Origin: Sabulicella glaciei
GTDB lineage: Bacteria; Pseudomonadota; Alphaproteobacteria; Acetobacterales; Acetobacteraceae
Direction: 5' to 3'
DNA length: 64,000 bases
Assembly: GCF_026183895.1 (NCBI RefSeq)
Contig: NZ_JAPFQI010000002.1
Coordinates: 124,001-188,000, forward strand
In this document: in pieces, positions 40,293 through 50,394 of the stretch
Numbering within the stretch: position 1 is the stretch's first letter
Layout: the number at the start of each line of letters is the position of its first letter
Notes under the pieces: generated by a model
The model's input: the letters and a program-made list of their open reading frames with translations, nothing else
What the model was told of the DNA's origin: nothing
Databases searched by the model: none
Made by a program: the position numbers and the translations under genes

Positions 40293-40320
40293 ATCCACTG
40301 CGGCGAGCGCCGCAGTGGAT
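40293..40320 (+). terminator. Hairpin between glmS and the convergent receptor gene
   Basis: Perfect 12-base arms ATCCACTGCGGC / GCCGCAGTGGAT with a 4-base loop, in the 48-base gap between convergent stops. No T-run on either side, so it may stop transcription from both sides with help from Rho, or protect mRNA ends. Confidence 0.5.
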
Positions 40321-40331
40321 CGAGCCCGGCG

Positions 40332-41279
40332 CTACTCCGGCCGCACGCCCAGCTGCGGCAGGATGGTGCCGAAGCTCGCGTATTCGTCGCGCACCATGGC
40401 CGAGAACTCCTCGCGCGAGCGGAAGCCGGCGACGACGTTGAGCTGCCGCGCCACCTGCCGGAAGGTGTCGGTCTCCATCGCGTTGCGGCACTCGCGCTCC
40501 AGCACCTGCAAGGTCGGCTCTGGCGTGCCGCGCGGCGCGTACATGCCCACGAAGGAGAGTTGCACCGCGTCCAGCCCCTGCTCCTGGGCCGTCGGCACGT
40601 CCGGGAAGTCGGGGTGGCGGCGGTCGGAGAAGACGCCGATCAGCCGCATCCGGCCCGAGGCGATCTGCCCCGACGCCGAGGCCACCACCACGGCGGAAAA
40701 ATCCAGCCGCCCGGCCAGGGTCTCGGTCATGGAGGGCGGGTCGCCGCGGAAGGGGATGTGCTCGAAGCTGCCGCCCGCGCTGCGCTGCACGCGCCAGACG
40801 CCCAGGAAGGGCAGGGAGTTCGGCCCCGGGCTGCCATAGGAAAGCGGCCGGCGCTTCGCCTCCTCCACGAGGTCCGTCAGCGAGCGGAACGGGCTGTCCT
40901 CGCGCACCACCACGCCCAGGATGTTCTCGGCGATGCCGCAGACCGGCGCGAAGCTGTCCGGCCCGATGCCCAGGTTGCGGACCATGTGCGGCTGCACCAC
41001 CACCGGCGTCATCGGCGTGATGCCGAGGGTGAGCCCGTCCGGCGCCGCCTGCGCCACGACGCGCATGCCGACCGTGCCGGAGCCGCCGTCGCGGTTGATC
41101 ACGGTGACGGGCTGGCCGAGCACGCGGGTGAAATGCTCGCCCATGGCGCGGCTATAGCCATCGGCGGCGGAGCCGGGCGCATAGGGCAGGACGATCGTCA
41201 TCGGCCGCTCCGGCCGCCATTCCTGCGCGGCGGCGGGAAGAGCGAGAAAGGGCAGGGCGAGCAGGGCGCGGCGCAGCAT
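40332..41279 (-). CDS. Bug/TctC-type tripartite tricarboxylate transporter receptor
   Basis: 315 residues. Leader MLRRALLALPFLALPAAAQ, then the Bug fold: RPMTIVLPYAPGSAADGYSR is the usual start, and GSPGPNSLPFLGVW plus AGRLDFSAVV are family loops. These periplasmic receptors bind carboxylates or other small compounds for TctAB pumps or for sensing; no tctAB is in the window. It lies 5 bases after a cyclase-family hydrolase, so it probably delivers that enzyme's substrate. Confidence 0.9.
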   Translation of the reverse strand: MLRRALLALPFLALPAAAQEWRPERPMTIVLPYAPGSAADGYSRAMGEHFTRVLGQPVTVINRDGGSGTVGMRVVAQAAPDGLTLGITPMTPVVVQPHMVRNLGIGPDSFAPVCGIAENILGVVVREDSPFRSLTDLVEEAKRRPLSYGSPGPNSLPFLGVWRVQRSAGGSFEHIPFRGDPPSMTETLAGRLDFSAVVVASASGQIASGRMRLIGVFSDRRHPDFPDVPTAQEQGLDAVQLSFVGMYAPRGTPEPTLQVLERECRNAMETDTFRQVARQLNVVAGFRSREEFSAMVRDEYASFGTILPQLGVRPE

Positions 41280-41284
41280 GGCGG

Positions 41285-42073
41285 TCACTCCTCGAGGATC
41301 GCCACGGCGCGGGTCCAGCCCGCGCTGCCGCGATGCACCTTCACCGGGAAGCAGGCGACGGTGAAGCCGCTCGAAGGCAGGGCCTCCAGGTTCGACAGCT
41401 TCTCCATGTGGCAATAGGCGATGTCGCGCCCGACGCGGTGCCCCTCCCAGATCAAGGAGGCGTCGCCCGTCTCCTTCACGCGCTTCGCGGTGTGGGAGAA
41501 GGGGGCATCCCAGCTCCAGCCATCCGTGCCGACGACGCGGATGCCGCGCTCGACCAGGAACAACGTCGCCTCGCGCCCCATGCCGCAGCCGCTGTCGAGG
41601 AAATCCTCCTGCCCGTAGCGGGCGCCGGCGGCGGTGTTCACCAGCACGATCTCCAGGGGCTTCAGCACGTGGCCGATGCGTGCCAGCTCCGCCTCCACCT
41701 CCTTCGCCGAGACGACGTGACCGTCGGGCAGGTGGCGGAAATCCAGCTTCACGCCGGGCTGGAAGCACCAGTCCAGCGGCACCTCGTCGATGCGCCAGGA
41801 CGGCTCGCCGCCCGGCACCGTCCTCTCGTTCATGCGGGAGAAGAAGTGGTACGGCGCGTCCAGGTGGGTGCCGTTGTGGGTGGACAGCGTCACCCGCTCC
41901 ACCGCCGCGTACTCGCCCTCGGGCAGCGCATCCACGGGCACGCCCATGGTCGCGGCCATGCCGGGAGCCGTGGCGTGGTGGCCGATGTACTCGATCTGCG
42001 GAAGCATGTGCGGCGGGTCGCTGCGGATGCCGGCGGTCAGCGCCACTGAGATGTCCACGATGCGGCGCGGCAT
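41285..42073 (-). CDS. Cyclase-family metal-dependent hydrolase
   Basis: 262 residues. The metal-binding motif is H-x-G-T-H-x-D-x-x-x-H: His66, Gly68-Thr-His70, Asp72 and His76 in STHNGTHLDAPYH. The family includes kynurenine formamidase KynB and other amide, lactone and cyclic-imide hydrolases. The second set, HMEKL near 233 and the AGARYG segment, fits. Together with the receptor gene downstream it suggests uptake and hydrolysis of one compound; the compound is not known. Confidence 0.85.
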   Translation of the reverse strand: MPRRIVDISVALTAGIRSDPPHMLPQIEYIGHHATAPGMAATMGVPVDALPEGEYAAVERVTLSTHNGTHLDAPYHFFSRMNERTVPGGEPSWRIDEVPLDWCFQPGVKLDFRHLPDGHVVSAKEVEAELARIGHVLKPLEIVLVNTAAGARYGQEDFLDSGCGMGREATLFLVERGIRVVGTDGWSWDAPFSHTAKRVKETGDASLIWEGHRVGRDIAYCHMEKLSNLEALPSSGFTVACFPVKVHRGSAGWTRAVAILEE

Positions 42074-42181
42074 GGCGCGTTCCTTCCCCTTGCGTCGGGC
42101 GCGAGGCTACCCACGGCCCCGCGCGGCTGACAACCGGGGCCGGGCTGCCTATCTTGCGGGCGGGAACGGAGGAACCAGCCC

Positions 42182-43654
42182 ATGCTCGACACCACCGCGA
42201 AGCTGCCCCTGAAGGATCCGGACCTCCTGCGGCAGTCCAACTGCATCAACGGCGAGTGGGTTCAGGCCGACAGTGGCAAGCGCATTGCCGTCCGCAACCC
42301 GGCGACGGGCGAGGTGGTGGGCGAGGTGCCGGCCATGGGCCGCGCCGAGACCGCCCGCGCGATTGCGGCGGCCGAGGCGGCGCTGCCCGCCTGGCGCAAG
42401 ATGCTCGCGAAGGAGCGCGCGGCGATCCTGCGCAAGCTCCATGACCTGATGCTGGCCAATGCCGACGACCTCGCCGCCATCATGACGGCCGAGCAGGGCA
42501 AGCCGCTGGCGGAATCGAAGGGCGAGGTGGCCTACGCCGCCTCCTTCATCGAGTGGTTCGCGGAGGAAGGGAAGCGCGTCTATGGCGATGTGATCCCGCA
42601 CAACCAGCAGGGCCGCCGCGTCCTGGTGCTGAAGGAGCCGATCGGCGTCTTCGCCGCCATCACGCCCTGGAACTTCCCCGCCGCGATGATTACCCGCAAG
42701 GCCGGCCCCGGCTGGGCGGCGGGCTGCACCGGCGTGATCCGCCCGGCCTCGCAGACGCCCTTCTCCGCCCTGGCGCTGGCTGTGCTGGCGGAGCGCGCGG
42801 GCATGCCGAAGGGCGTGTGCAACGTCATCACCGGCCCGTCCGGCGAGACGGGGGCGGAACTCACCGGCAACCCGGCGGTGCGCAAGCTGTCCTTCACCGG
42901 CTCGACCGAGGTGGGGCGCATCCTGCTGGAGCAATGCGCGCCGACCATCAAGAAGACCTCCATGGAGCTGGGCGGCAACGCGCCCTTCCTGGTCTTCGAC
43001 GATGCCGACCTCGACGCGGCGGTGCAGGGCGTCATGGCGTCCAAGTACCGCAACACCGGGCAGACCTGCGTCTGCGCCAATCGCATCCTGGTGCAGGAGG
43101 GCGTGTACGACGCCTTCGCCGCCAAGCTGAAGGACGCGGTGTCCGCGCTGAAGGTCGGCAACGGCATGGAGCCGGGCGTGACCCAGGGGCCGCTCATCAA
43201 CCCCGACGCGGTGAAGAAGGTGGAGGAGCACATCGCGGACGCGCTCAAGCGCGGCGCGCTGGTGGTGGCCGGCGGCGAGCGGCACGAGAAGGGAGGCAAT
43301 TTCTTCCAGCCCACCATCCTCACGAACGTGCCGCAGGACGCGCAGATCTTCCGCGAGGAAACCTTCGGTCCCGTCGCGCCGCTCTTCCGCTTCAAAACGG
43401 AGGAGGAGGGCATCAGGCTGGCCAATGACAGCGAGTTCGGACTGGCGGCGTATTTCTACGCGCGCGACGTCGGCCGCATCTTCCGCGTGGCCGAGGGGCT
43501 GGAAGCCGGCATCATCGGCATCAACGAAGGCATCATCTCCACCGAGGTGGCGCCCTTTGGCGGTGTGAAGCAGTCGGGCCTCGGCCGCGAGGGCAGCAAG
43601 TACGGCATCGACGACTACTTGGAGATCAAGTACCTCGCGCTGGGCGGGATTTGA
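42182..43654 (+). CDS. gabD: NAD(P)-dependent succinate-semialdehyde dehydrogenase
   Basis: 490 residues of the aldehyde dehydrogenase fold, of GabD type. Catalytic glutamate in MELGGNAPF (about 262) and the cysteine in GQTCVCANR (about 296) are intact; FGPVAPLFRF and VKQSGLGREGSKYG are GabD-like. Oxidises succinate semialdehyde to succinate in GABA or related degradation. GGAGG lies just before ATG 42182. Divergent from the cyclase gene. The stop overlaps the next start (TTGA). Confidence 0.92.
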   Translation: MLDTTAKLPLKDPDLLRQSNCINGEWVQADSGKRIAVRNPATGEVVGEVPAMGRAETARAIAAAEAALPAWRKMLAKERAAILRKLHDLMLANADDLAAIMTAEQGKPLAESKGEVAYAASFIEWFAEEGKRVYGDVIPHNQQGRRVLVLKEPIGVFAAITPWNFPAAMITRKAGPGWAAGCTGVIRPASQTPFSALALAVLAERAGMPKGVCNVITGPSGETGAELTGNPAVRKLSFTGSTEVGRILLEQCAPTIKKTSMELGGNAPFLVFDDADLDAAVQGVMASKYRNTGQTCVCANRILVQEGVYDAFAAKLKDAVSALKVGNGMEPGVTQGPLINPDAVKKVEEHIADALKRGALVVAGGERHEKGGNFFQPTILTNVPQDAQIFREETFGPVAPLFRFKTEEEGIRLANDSEFGLAAYFYARDVGRIFRVAEGLEAGIIGINEGIISTEVAPFGGVKQSGLGREGSKYGIDDYLEIKYLALGGI

Positions 43655-44724
43655 GCCGTCTTCGCGACAAGGTGATCGCCCACCCGGCGGCACGGCGCGT
43701 CTGGCGCCACCTGCCGCCGGGTGCCCAGGCCCGGCTCCGCCCGGTGCTCGGCCTGCCCGAACCTCTCCCCACCCCACCGCCGCCGGACGAGGCCACGTCC
43801 CAGCCCCGCGAGGCGGTGGAAACGCTGGAGGCGATGCGCGCGCGCATCCAGGCGCTGCGCGAGGCGCCGCCTGCCGAGGCGCGCGCTCTCTACGACGCGC
43901 TGTGCCGCCTCATGCTCGACCCGCCGCCCGAGGTGGCGGAGATGCGCGCCCTCGACCCGTTCTCGCCGGACTACGCGGCGCGCGCCATGGCACTGCTCGC
44001 CACGCTGCGCGGCCGCCCCGGCTACGACCCGCACCAGGATGAGCGCCTAGGCCACGGCATGCAGGACCGCGACCTGTGGAGTGGCCTGTCGCCCTGGGAT
44101 TTCCGCGACCCGGCCTTGGTGGCGGAGTTCCTGGACGCCCACGCCGCCATGCTGCGCGCCCTCCCGCTGCCGCCGCCCGCCACGGTGCTGGAATACGGCG
44201 CGGGCACGGGGCAGTTCCTGCTCAGCCTTGCCCGCATGGGGTATCGCTGCCATGCCGTGGACGTGGAGCCGGAATACCTGCGCCTGATCGAGCGCCAGGC
44301 CGGGGCGATGGGGCTGTCCGTCCTCTGCGAGCAGGGACTGTTCGGCGAGGGCTTCGGTGATCAGCGCTTCGACGCGATCCTGTTCTTCGAGGCTTTCCAC
44401 CACGCCGCTGACTTCATGCCCCTGCTGCGCCGCCTGCGCGCCCGGCTCAACCCCGGCGGCCGCCTGATCCTGTGCGGCGAGCCCATCGTCCCCGACGGCA
44501 TGACCGCCGGCCCCGTGCCCTACCCCTGGGGCCCGCGCCTCGACGGCATCTCCATCGAGGCGATCGAGCGCGGCTGGATGGAGCTGGGCTTCCAAAAGGA
44601 GTTCCTGCTGGAAGCCCTGCGCCGCGCCGGCTGGGAGCCGGTCTTCGTCCAGCACCCCGCGACGTTTCGCGCCCACCTGATCCACGCCACACCCCGTGAG
44701 GATTTCGCCGATGCCCCAGCATGA
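43651..44724 (+). CDS. SAM-dependent methyltransferase
   Basis: 357 residues from TTG 43651 (TTGA overlap with gabD). A 170-residue N-terminal part with no recognised domain precedes a class I methyltransferase fold: motif I VLEYGAGTGQFLL at about 178, acidic residue in AVDVEPEYL, then LFFEAFHHAADFMPLL and LNPGGRLILCGEP. Substrate unknown. The end overlaps the start of the next gene by a few bases. Confidence 0.8.
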   Translation: MSRLRDKVIAHPAARRVWRHLPPGAQARLRPVLGLPEPLPTPPPPDEATSQPREAVETLEAMRARIQALREAPPAEARALYDALCRLMLDPPPEVAEMRALDPFSPDYAARAMALLATLRGRPGYDPHQDERLGHGMQDRDLWSGLSPWDFRDPALVAEFLDAHAAMLRALPLPPPATVLEYGAGTGQFLLSLARMGYRCHAVDVEPEYLRLIERQAGAMGLSVLCEQGLFGEGFGDQRFDAILFFEAFHHAADFMPLLRRLRARLNPGGRLILCGEPIVPDGMTAGPVPYPWGPRLDGISIEAIERGWMELGFQKEFLLEALRRAGWEPVFVQHPATFRAHLIHATPREDFADAPA

Positions 44725-46108
44725 CTTCGACCTGTTCGTGATCGGCGGGGGCAGCGCGGGGGTGCGGCTCGCGCGCATCGCCGCCGGGCACGGCGCGAAG
44801 GTCGCGGTGGCCGAGGAGCGGTTCTGGGGCGGCACCTGCGTCAACGTGGGCTGCGTGCCCAAGAAGATCATGGTCAACGCCGCCGAGTACGGGATGTGGG
44901 CGGAGGACGCCGCCGCCTTCGGCTGGAACATCGAGAATCACGGCCATGACTGGGCGCGGCTCGCCGCGGCGCGCGACGCCGAGGTGGCGCGGCTTTCCGG
45001 CATCTATGGCCGCATGCTGGCCGGGGCGGGCTGCACCGTCTTCGACGCCCGCGCCACCTTCCTCGACCCGCACACGCTGGATGTGGGCGGGGAGCGCGTC
45101 ACGGCCTTGCGGATCGTCGTGGCCACGGGCGGCTGGGCGACGCGGCTCGACATCCCCGGCGCGGAGCTGGGCCTGATCAGCGACGACCTGTTCACGCTGA
45201 AGGCGTTGCCGAAGCGCGTGGCGGTGATCGGCTCCGGCTATATCGGCCTTGAATTCGCCTGTCTCCTGCGCGGCCTGGGCGCGGAAGTGGAGGTGATCTT
45301 CCGCAGCGACCTGCCGCTGCGCGGCTTCGACCGCGACATCCGCGCCTCGGTCATGGAGGCGATGTCTGCCCAGGGCATCACCATGACCTCCGGCACTGCG
45401 CCGGTGCGGTTGAGCAAGATGGAGGACTGTACCCTCCTCACCCTTTCCACCGACTTCACGCGTGAGGTGGACGCGGTGTTCTTCTGCACCGGGCGCGATC
45501 CCAACACGCGCGGGCTGGGGCTGGAAAAGGCGGGCGTGTCCGTCGCGGAGAACGGCGCCATCCCCGTGGATGCCGAGCACGCGACCAATGTTCCGCACAT
45601 CTTCGCCGTGGGCGACGTGACGGACCGGCTGAACCTGACCCCCATGGCGACGGCGGTGGGCCATGCCCTGGCCGACACGCTGTTCGGCAAGAACCCGCGC
45701 AAGGCCAGCTACGAGAACGTCCCTACGGCCGTCTTCACCTCGCCCCCCATCGCCACGGTCGGGCTGACCGAGGCGGAGGCAGCCGCGCGCGGCCCGACCG
45801 ACATCTACGTCACCCACTTCACGCCCATGCGCCACACCATCAGCAAGCGCGAGGGGCGCAAGACCTTGATGAAGCTGGTGGTGGACCAGGTGAGCCAGCG
45901 CGTCCTTGGCGCCCACATGCTGGGCGAGGATTCGGCGGAGATCATGCAGGGCATCGGCATCGCCGTGGTGATGGGCGCGACCAAGGCGGATTTCGACCGC
46001 ACCATCGGCATCCATCCCACGGCGGCGGAGGAGTTCGTGACGCTGCGGACCCGCACCCGCGTGGCGGGAGTGGAGGAAACGCCGGCCCATGGCTACGCGG
46101 CGGAGTAG
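44711..46108 (+). CDS. gor: Glutathione-disulfide reductase
   Basis: 465 residues of the FAD pyridine-nucleotide disulfide reductase family. Redox pair Cys43/Cys48 in GGTCVNVGCVPKK, the NADPH site GSGYIGLEFACLL and C-terminal HPTAAEEFVTL (acid-base His). This pattern is that of glutathione reductase rather than lipoamide or mercuric reductase. GAGGA 9 bases before ATG 44711 decides the start; an ATG 15 bases earlier is less likely. Protects the cell thiol pool, which also serves the Grx4 encoded later in this window. Confidence 0.92.
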   Translation: MPQHDFDLFVIGGGSAGVRLARIAAGHGAKVAVAEERFWGGTCVNVGCVPKKIMVNAAEYGMWAEDAAAFGWNIENHGHDWARLAAARDAEVARLSGIYGRMLAGAGCTVFDARATFLDPHTLDVGGERVTALRIVVATGGWATRLDIPGAELGLISDDLFTLKALPKRVAVIGSGYIGLEFACLLRGLGAEVEVIFRSDLPLRGFDRDIRASVMEAMSAQGITMTSGTAPVRLSKMEDCTLLTLSTDFTREVDAVFFCTGRDPNTRGLGLEKAGVSVAENGAIPVDAEHATNVPHIFAVGDVTDRLNLTPMATAVGHALADTLFGKNPRKASYENVPTAVFTSPPIATVGLTEAEAAARGPTDIYVTHFTPMRHTISKREGRKTLMKLVVDQVSQRVLGAHMLGEDSAEIMQGIGIAVVMGATKADFDRTIGIHPTAAEEFVTLRTRTRVAGVEETPAHGYAAE

Positions 46109-46172
46109 GCAAGGGGGACGCGCTGGCCTAATCTCCCGCGATCTTTGAAGCTTCCCAAGGAGTTCGCCTCCC

Positions 46173-47558
46173 ATGGCGCGCGGCTGGAGCCCTTCCTCCT
46201 GGCGGCGGATGCCGATCCGCCAGGTGCCCGAATACCCCGACGCTGCGGCCCTCGCCGCCGTGGAGGCCAAGGTCGCGCGATTTCCCCCGCTGGTCTTCGC
46301 CGGCGAGTGCGAGCGGCTGAAATCCGGTCTGGCCGACGCCGCGGCGGGCCGCGCCTTCGTGCTGCAAGGCGGCGATTGCGCCGAAAGCTTCGCCGACTTC
46401 AACACCAACGCGATCCGCGACACCTTCAAGGTGCTGCTGCAGATGGCGGTGGTGCTGACCTTCGGCGCCGGCACCCCGGTGGTGAAGCTGGGCCGCATGG
46501 CCGGACAGTTCGCCAAGCCGCGCTCCTCCGACACGGAGACGGTGGAAGGGGTGACGCTGCCCTCCTATCGCGGCGACATCATCAACGGCGCCGCCTTCAC
46601 CGCCGAGGCCCGCATTCCGGACCCGTCGCGGATGGAGTTCGCCTACCTCCAATCCGCCGCGACGATGAACCTGCTGCGCGCCTTCGCGACGGGCGGCTTC
46701 GCCGATCTGCACCAGGTGCACCGCTGGAACCTGGAATTCGTCAACCGCTCGCCGCTGGCCGACCAATACGAGGGGCTGGCGCGCCGCATCGACGAGACGC
46801 TGGGCTTCATGGCCGCCTGCGGCATGAACAGCGACAACGCGCCGCAGATCCGCGAGACCGCCTTCTACACCTCCCACGAATCCCTGCTGCTTCCGTACGA
46901 GCAGGCGCTGACGCGGGAAAGCTCGACGCATCTGGGCAAGACCTATGCGTGCTCGGCCCACTTCCTGTGGATCGGCGACCGGACGCGGCAGGCGGAAGGC
47001 GCGCATGTCGAGTTCCTGCGCGGCGTCGCCAACCCGATTGGCATGAAGGTCGGGCCGAGCATGGAGGCGCCCGACCTCCTGCGCCTCATCGAGATGCTGA
47101 ACCCCGCCAACGAGGCGGGGCGGCTGACGCTGATCGCGCGCATGGGCGCGGGCAAGGTGACGGAGAAGCTGTCGCCCCTGGTGCGCGCCGTGAAGGCGGA
47201 GGGGCGCGAGGTGGTGTGGCTGTGCGATCCGATGCACGGCAACACCACGACGCAGAACGGCTACAAGACGCGCGACTTCGGCGCGATCATGAACGAGGTG
47301 CGCGGTTTCTTCGATGTGATGGCGGAGGCGGGCGCGGTGCCCGGCGGCGTCCATGTCGAGATGACGGGACGCAACGTGACGGAATGCGTCGGCGGCGCCC
47401 ATGGCCTCACCGCCGCCAATCTGGGCGAGAACTACGCCACTTTCTGCGATCCGCGCCTGAACGCGGAGCAGTCGCTGGAACTCGCCTTCCTGATCGCGGA
47501 GGAGTTGAAGGCGCAGCGCGCCCGGCCCGCCAGAAGCGTGCCGCACGCCGCGCAATGA
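46173..47558 (+). CDS. aroG: Class II DAHP synthase
   Basis: 461 residues of the plant-like/type II 3-deoxy-7-phosphoheptulonate synthase: [27 protein letters not shown], and the C-terminal [10 protein letters not shown] and [10 protein letters not shown]. It makes the first shikimate-pathway intermediate. The N-terminus is a short tail, so the big regulatory extensions of mycobacterial enzymes are absent. The stop overlaps the next start (ATGA). Confidence 0.93.
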   Translation: MARGWSPSSWRRMPIRQVPEYPDAAALAAVEAKVARFPPLVFAGECERLKSGLADAAAGRAFVLQGGDCAESFADFNTNAIRDTFKVLLQMAVVLTFGAGTPVVKLGRMAGQFAKPRSSDTETVEGVTLPSYRGDIINGAAFTAEARIPDPSRMEFAYLQSAATMNLLRAFATGGFADLHQVHRWNLEFVNRSPLADQYEGLARRIDETLGFMAACGMNSDNAPQIRETAFYTSHESLLLPYEQALTRESSTHLGKTYACSAHFLWIGDRTRQAEGAHVEFLRGVANPIGMKVGPSMEAPDLLRLIEMLNPANEAGRLTLIARMGAGKVTEKLSPLVRAVKAEGREVVWLCDPMHGNTTTQNGYKTRDFGAIMNEVRGFFDVMAEAGAVPGGVHVEMTGRNVTECVGGAHGLTAANLGENYATFCDPRLNAEQSLELAFLIAEELKAQRARPARSVPHAAQ

Positions 47559-48691
47559 ACGAGGCGGAGATCCGGGGGCGGACCGACAGCTACTTCAACC
47601 GCACCCGCGAAGTGGTGGAGCGCTTCGGCGATTGCCGCGTCACCTATGCGGTGTTCCTGCGCCGCCCGGTGATCTCCGCGCCTCGCCTCGCGCTCGACTT
47701 CGTGCGTGAGGTCTCGGCGCGGCGCGGCGCCGAGGTCGAGATCGACCTGAAATACCCGGAAGGCACCTGGGTCGGCGCGGGCGACCCGATCTTCTACCTT
47801 TCGGGCAGCATGGCGCACCTGTCGGACCTGGAGACGCTCTACCTCCAGCGCCTCGGCCCCGCCTGCGTCGCCGCCCACAACGCCTACCAGATGTGCGTGG
47901 AACTGCCCGGCGCCGCCTTCCTGGCCATGGAGGCGCGGCACTGCGCCGGCGCCGAGATGCAGGAGATGATGGCCTATGCCGCCAGCGTGGGCAGCGCGGC
48001 GGCGCGGCGCGAGGGCGCCAAGGGCTTCGTCGGCAACGCCAACGACGCCACCGCCCACTGGTTCGGCGCCGAGGCCGGGCGCGGCACCATGCCGCATGCC
48101 TTGATCGGCTATGCCGGTTCCACGCTGCGCGCGGCGGAGATGTTCCACGAGACCTTCCCGGATTCCGATCTCACCGTGCTGGTGGATTATTTCGGGTTGG
48201 AGGTGACGGACGGGCTGGCCGTGTGCCGGCGCTTCCCCGACCTCGCCGAGGCCGGTCGGCTGGCGCTCCGGCTCGACACCCATGGCGGCCGCTTCCTGGA
48301 AGGGTTGGACCCGGCGGAAAGCTACGCCGTGCTGGAGCGCCACGCGCCCGGCGCCATCCGCCGCTACCGCTCGGAGACCGAACTTCGCCACCTCGTCGGC
48401 ACTGGGGTCAGCGCCGCCGCTATTTGGCGCGTCCGCGAGGCGCTGGACGAGGCGGGCTTCCCGCGCGTCCGCATCGTCGCCTCCTCCGGCTTCGGGGTGG
48501 GCAAGTGCCGCGTGATGGCGGAATCGCGGGCGCCGGTGGACGTGGTCGGCACCGGCTCCTTCATCCCCGACACCTGGAGCGAGACCTACGCCACCTCGGA
48601 CATCGTCGAGTATGGCGGGACGCCGCGGGTGAAGCTGGGCCGCGAGTTCCTCCTGCGCAAGAACGGCAAGGCGCGTTCCAGCCCCGCCTGA
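47555..48691 (+). CDS. pncB: Nicotinate phosphoribosyltransferase family protein
   Basis: 378 residues. Family marks are the start [49 protein letters not shown], and [12 protein letters not shown]. It makes nicotinate mononucleotide from nicotinate and PRPP in NAD salvage. Overlaps the DAHP synthase gene (ATGA) and is followed by NAD synthetase nadE after 44 bases, so the two NAD steps stand next to each other. Confidence 0.88.
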   Translation: MNEAEIRGRTDSYFNRTREVVERFGDCRVTYAVFLRRPVISAPRLALDFVREVSARRGAEVEIDLKYPEGTWVGAGDPIFYLSGSMAHLSDLETLYLQRLGPACVAAHNAYQMCVELPGAAFLAMEARHCAGAEMQEMMAYAASVGSAAARREGAKGFVGNANDATAHWFGAEAGRGTMPHALIGYAGSTLRAAEMFHETFPDSDLTVLVDYFGLEVTDGLAVCRRFPDLAEAGRLALRLDTHGGRFLEGLDPAESYAVLERHAPGAIRRYRSETELRHLVGTGVSAAAIWRVREALDEAGFPRVRIVASSGFGVGKCRVMAESRAPVDVVGTGSFIPDTWSETYATSDIVEYGGTPRVKLGREFLLRKNGKARSSPA

Positions 48692-48735
48692 ATCCCCGCG
48701 TTGACCCGGCGGGGGCCGGAGCCTAACTCGGGGGG

Positions 48736-50394
48736 ATGAAGCTCCGCATCGCGCTGGCCCAGATGAACCCGCATGAGGGGGAGATCCGCGCCAATGCGGC
48801 CCGGATCCGCGCCTTGCGGGCGGAGGCCGCCGCCGAAGGCGCCGACCTCGTGGTGACGCCCGAATTCTCCATCGCCGGCTATCCGCCGGAGGATCTGGTC
48901 CTCAAGCCCGCCTTCCGCGCCATGTGCGAGGTGGAGATCGATGCGCTGGCGGCGGAAACGGCGGATGGCGGTCCGGGCCTCGTCGTGGGCGGGCCGTGGG
49001 TGGAAGGGGGCAAGCTCCACAACGCCGCCTTTCTGCTAGATGGCGGCCGCGTCGTGGCTCGCCGCGCCAAGCACGAACTTCCGAACTACGGCGTCTTCGA
49101 CGACAAGCGCGTCTTCGACCCCGGACCGGCCCCCGGCCCGGTGGTGTTTCGCGGCGTGCGCCTCGGCCTGCTGATCTGCGAGGATTGGTGGTTCCCCGCC
49201 GTTTCCGAGACCCTGGCGGAAAGCGGCGCGGAGTTGCTGGTTTCGATCAACGGCTCGCCCTTCGAGGTGGGCAAGGCGCAGGGGCGCGTGGATCTGGCCG
49301 TGGCGCGGGTGGTGGAGACGGGGCTGCCCTTCGTCTTCCTCAACCAGAATTGCGGCCAGGACGAAGTGGTGTTCGACGGCGCCTCCTTCGTGCTGAACGC
49401 CGACCGCTCCCTTGCCCTGCGCGCCCCCGCCTTCCGCGAGGCGCTGATCCTCACAGACTGGGAGCGCGGCGCCGAGGGCTGGCGCTGCCAGCCCGGCGAG
49501 ATGGCCGCGCCGCTGGAGCGGTCCTCCGAGATCTACCACGCGATGATGCTCGGCCTGCGCGACTACGTGGAAAAGAACCGCTTCCCCGGTGTGGTGCTGG
49601 GGCTTTCGGGCGGCATCGATTCCGCGCTTTCGGCCGCCGTGGCGGCGGATGCGCTGGGGCCGGAGCGGGTGCGGGCGGTGATGCTGCCCTCGCCCTACAC
49701 CAGCGCCGAGAGCCTGGAGGACGCGGCGGAATGCGCGCGGCTGCTGGGCATCCGCTACGAGACGGTGCCGATCGGCGCGGCGATGGAGGCCTTCGCTTCC
49801 ATGCTGGCCCCGGCCTTCGGCAACCGCCCGCCCGACATCACGGAGGAGAACATCCAATCGCGCATCCGCGGCGTCACGCTCATGGCCATGTCCAACAAGT
49901 TCGGCGACATGCTGCTGACCACCGGCAACAAGAGCGAGATGAGCACGGGCTACGCCACCATCTATGGCGACATGTGCGGCGGGTATTCCGTGCTGAAGGA
50001 TGTCTACAAGACCGACGTCTTCGCCGTGTGCCGCTGGCGCAATGCCCACTTCCCCGATGGGGCCAAGGGCCCGCGCGGCCCCGCCATGCCCGAGCGCGTG
50101 ATCACCAAGCCGCCCTCGGCCGAGCTGAAGCCCGACCAGACGGACCAGGACACGCTGCCCCCCTATGACGTGCTGGACGACATCCTGCACGCGCTGGTGG
50201 AGGAGGAGCGCGGCGTGGACGAGATCGTGGCGCGCGGCCATGACCGGGCCGAGGTGCTGCGCATCTGGCGCATGCTGGACCGCGCGGAATACAAGCGACG
50301 CCAGGCGCCGCCCGGCGTGAAGATCGGCCGTCGCGCCGTCGGGCGCGACCGGCGCTACCCCATCACCAACGGCTTCACGGGACTCGTGACGTGA
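48736..50394 (+). CDS. nadE: Glutamine-dependent NAD+ synthetase
   Basis: 552 residues: an N-terminal nitrilase-type glutaminase domain (Glu in PEFSIAGYPPEDL, Lys in RAKHELPNYGVFD, Cys in LLICEDWW) and a C-terminal NAD synthetase domain with SGGIDSALSAA at about 291-301 and STGYATIYGDMCGG. Amidates deamido-NAD. Follows a nicotinate phosphoribosyltransferase gene. Its stop overlaps the next GTG (GTGA). Confidence 0.96.
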   Translation: MKLRIALAQMNPHEGEIRANAARIRALRAEAAAEGADLVVTPEFSIAGYPPEDLVLKPAFRAMCEVEIDALAAETADGGPGLVVGGPWVEGGKLHNAAFLLDGGRVVARRAKHELPNYGVFDDKRVFDPGPAPGPVVFRGVRLGLLICEDWWFPAVSETLAESGAELLVSINGSPFEVGKAQGRVDLAVARVVETGLPFVFLNQNCGQDEVVFDGASFVLNADRSLALRAPAFREALILTDWERGAEGWRCQPGEMAAPLERSSEIYHAMMLGLRDYVEKNRFPGVVLGLSGGIDSALSAAVAADALGPERVRAVMLPSPYTSAESLEDAAECARLLGIRYETVPIGAAMEAFASMLAPAFGNRPPDITEENIQSRIRGVTLMAMSNKFGDMLLTTGNKSEMSTGYATIYGDMCGGYSVLKDVYKTDVFAVCRWRNAHFPDGAKGPRGPAMPERVITKPPSAELKPDQTDQDTLPPYDVLDDILHALVEEERGVDEIVARGHDRAEVLRIWRMLDRAEYKRRQAPPGVKIGRRAVGRDRRYPITNGFTGLVT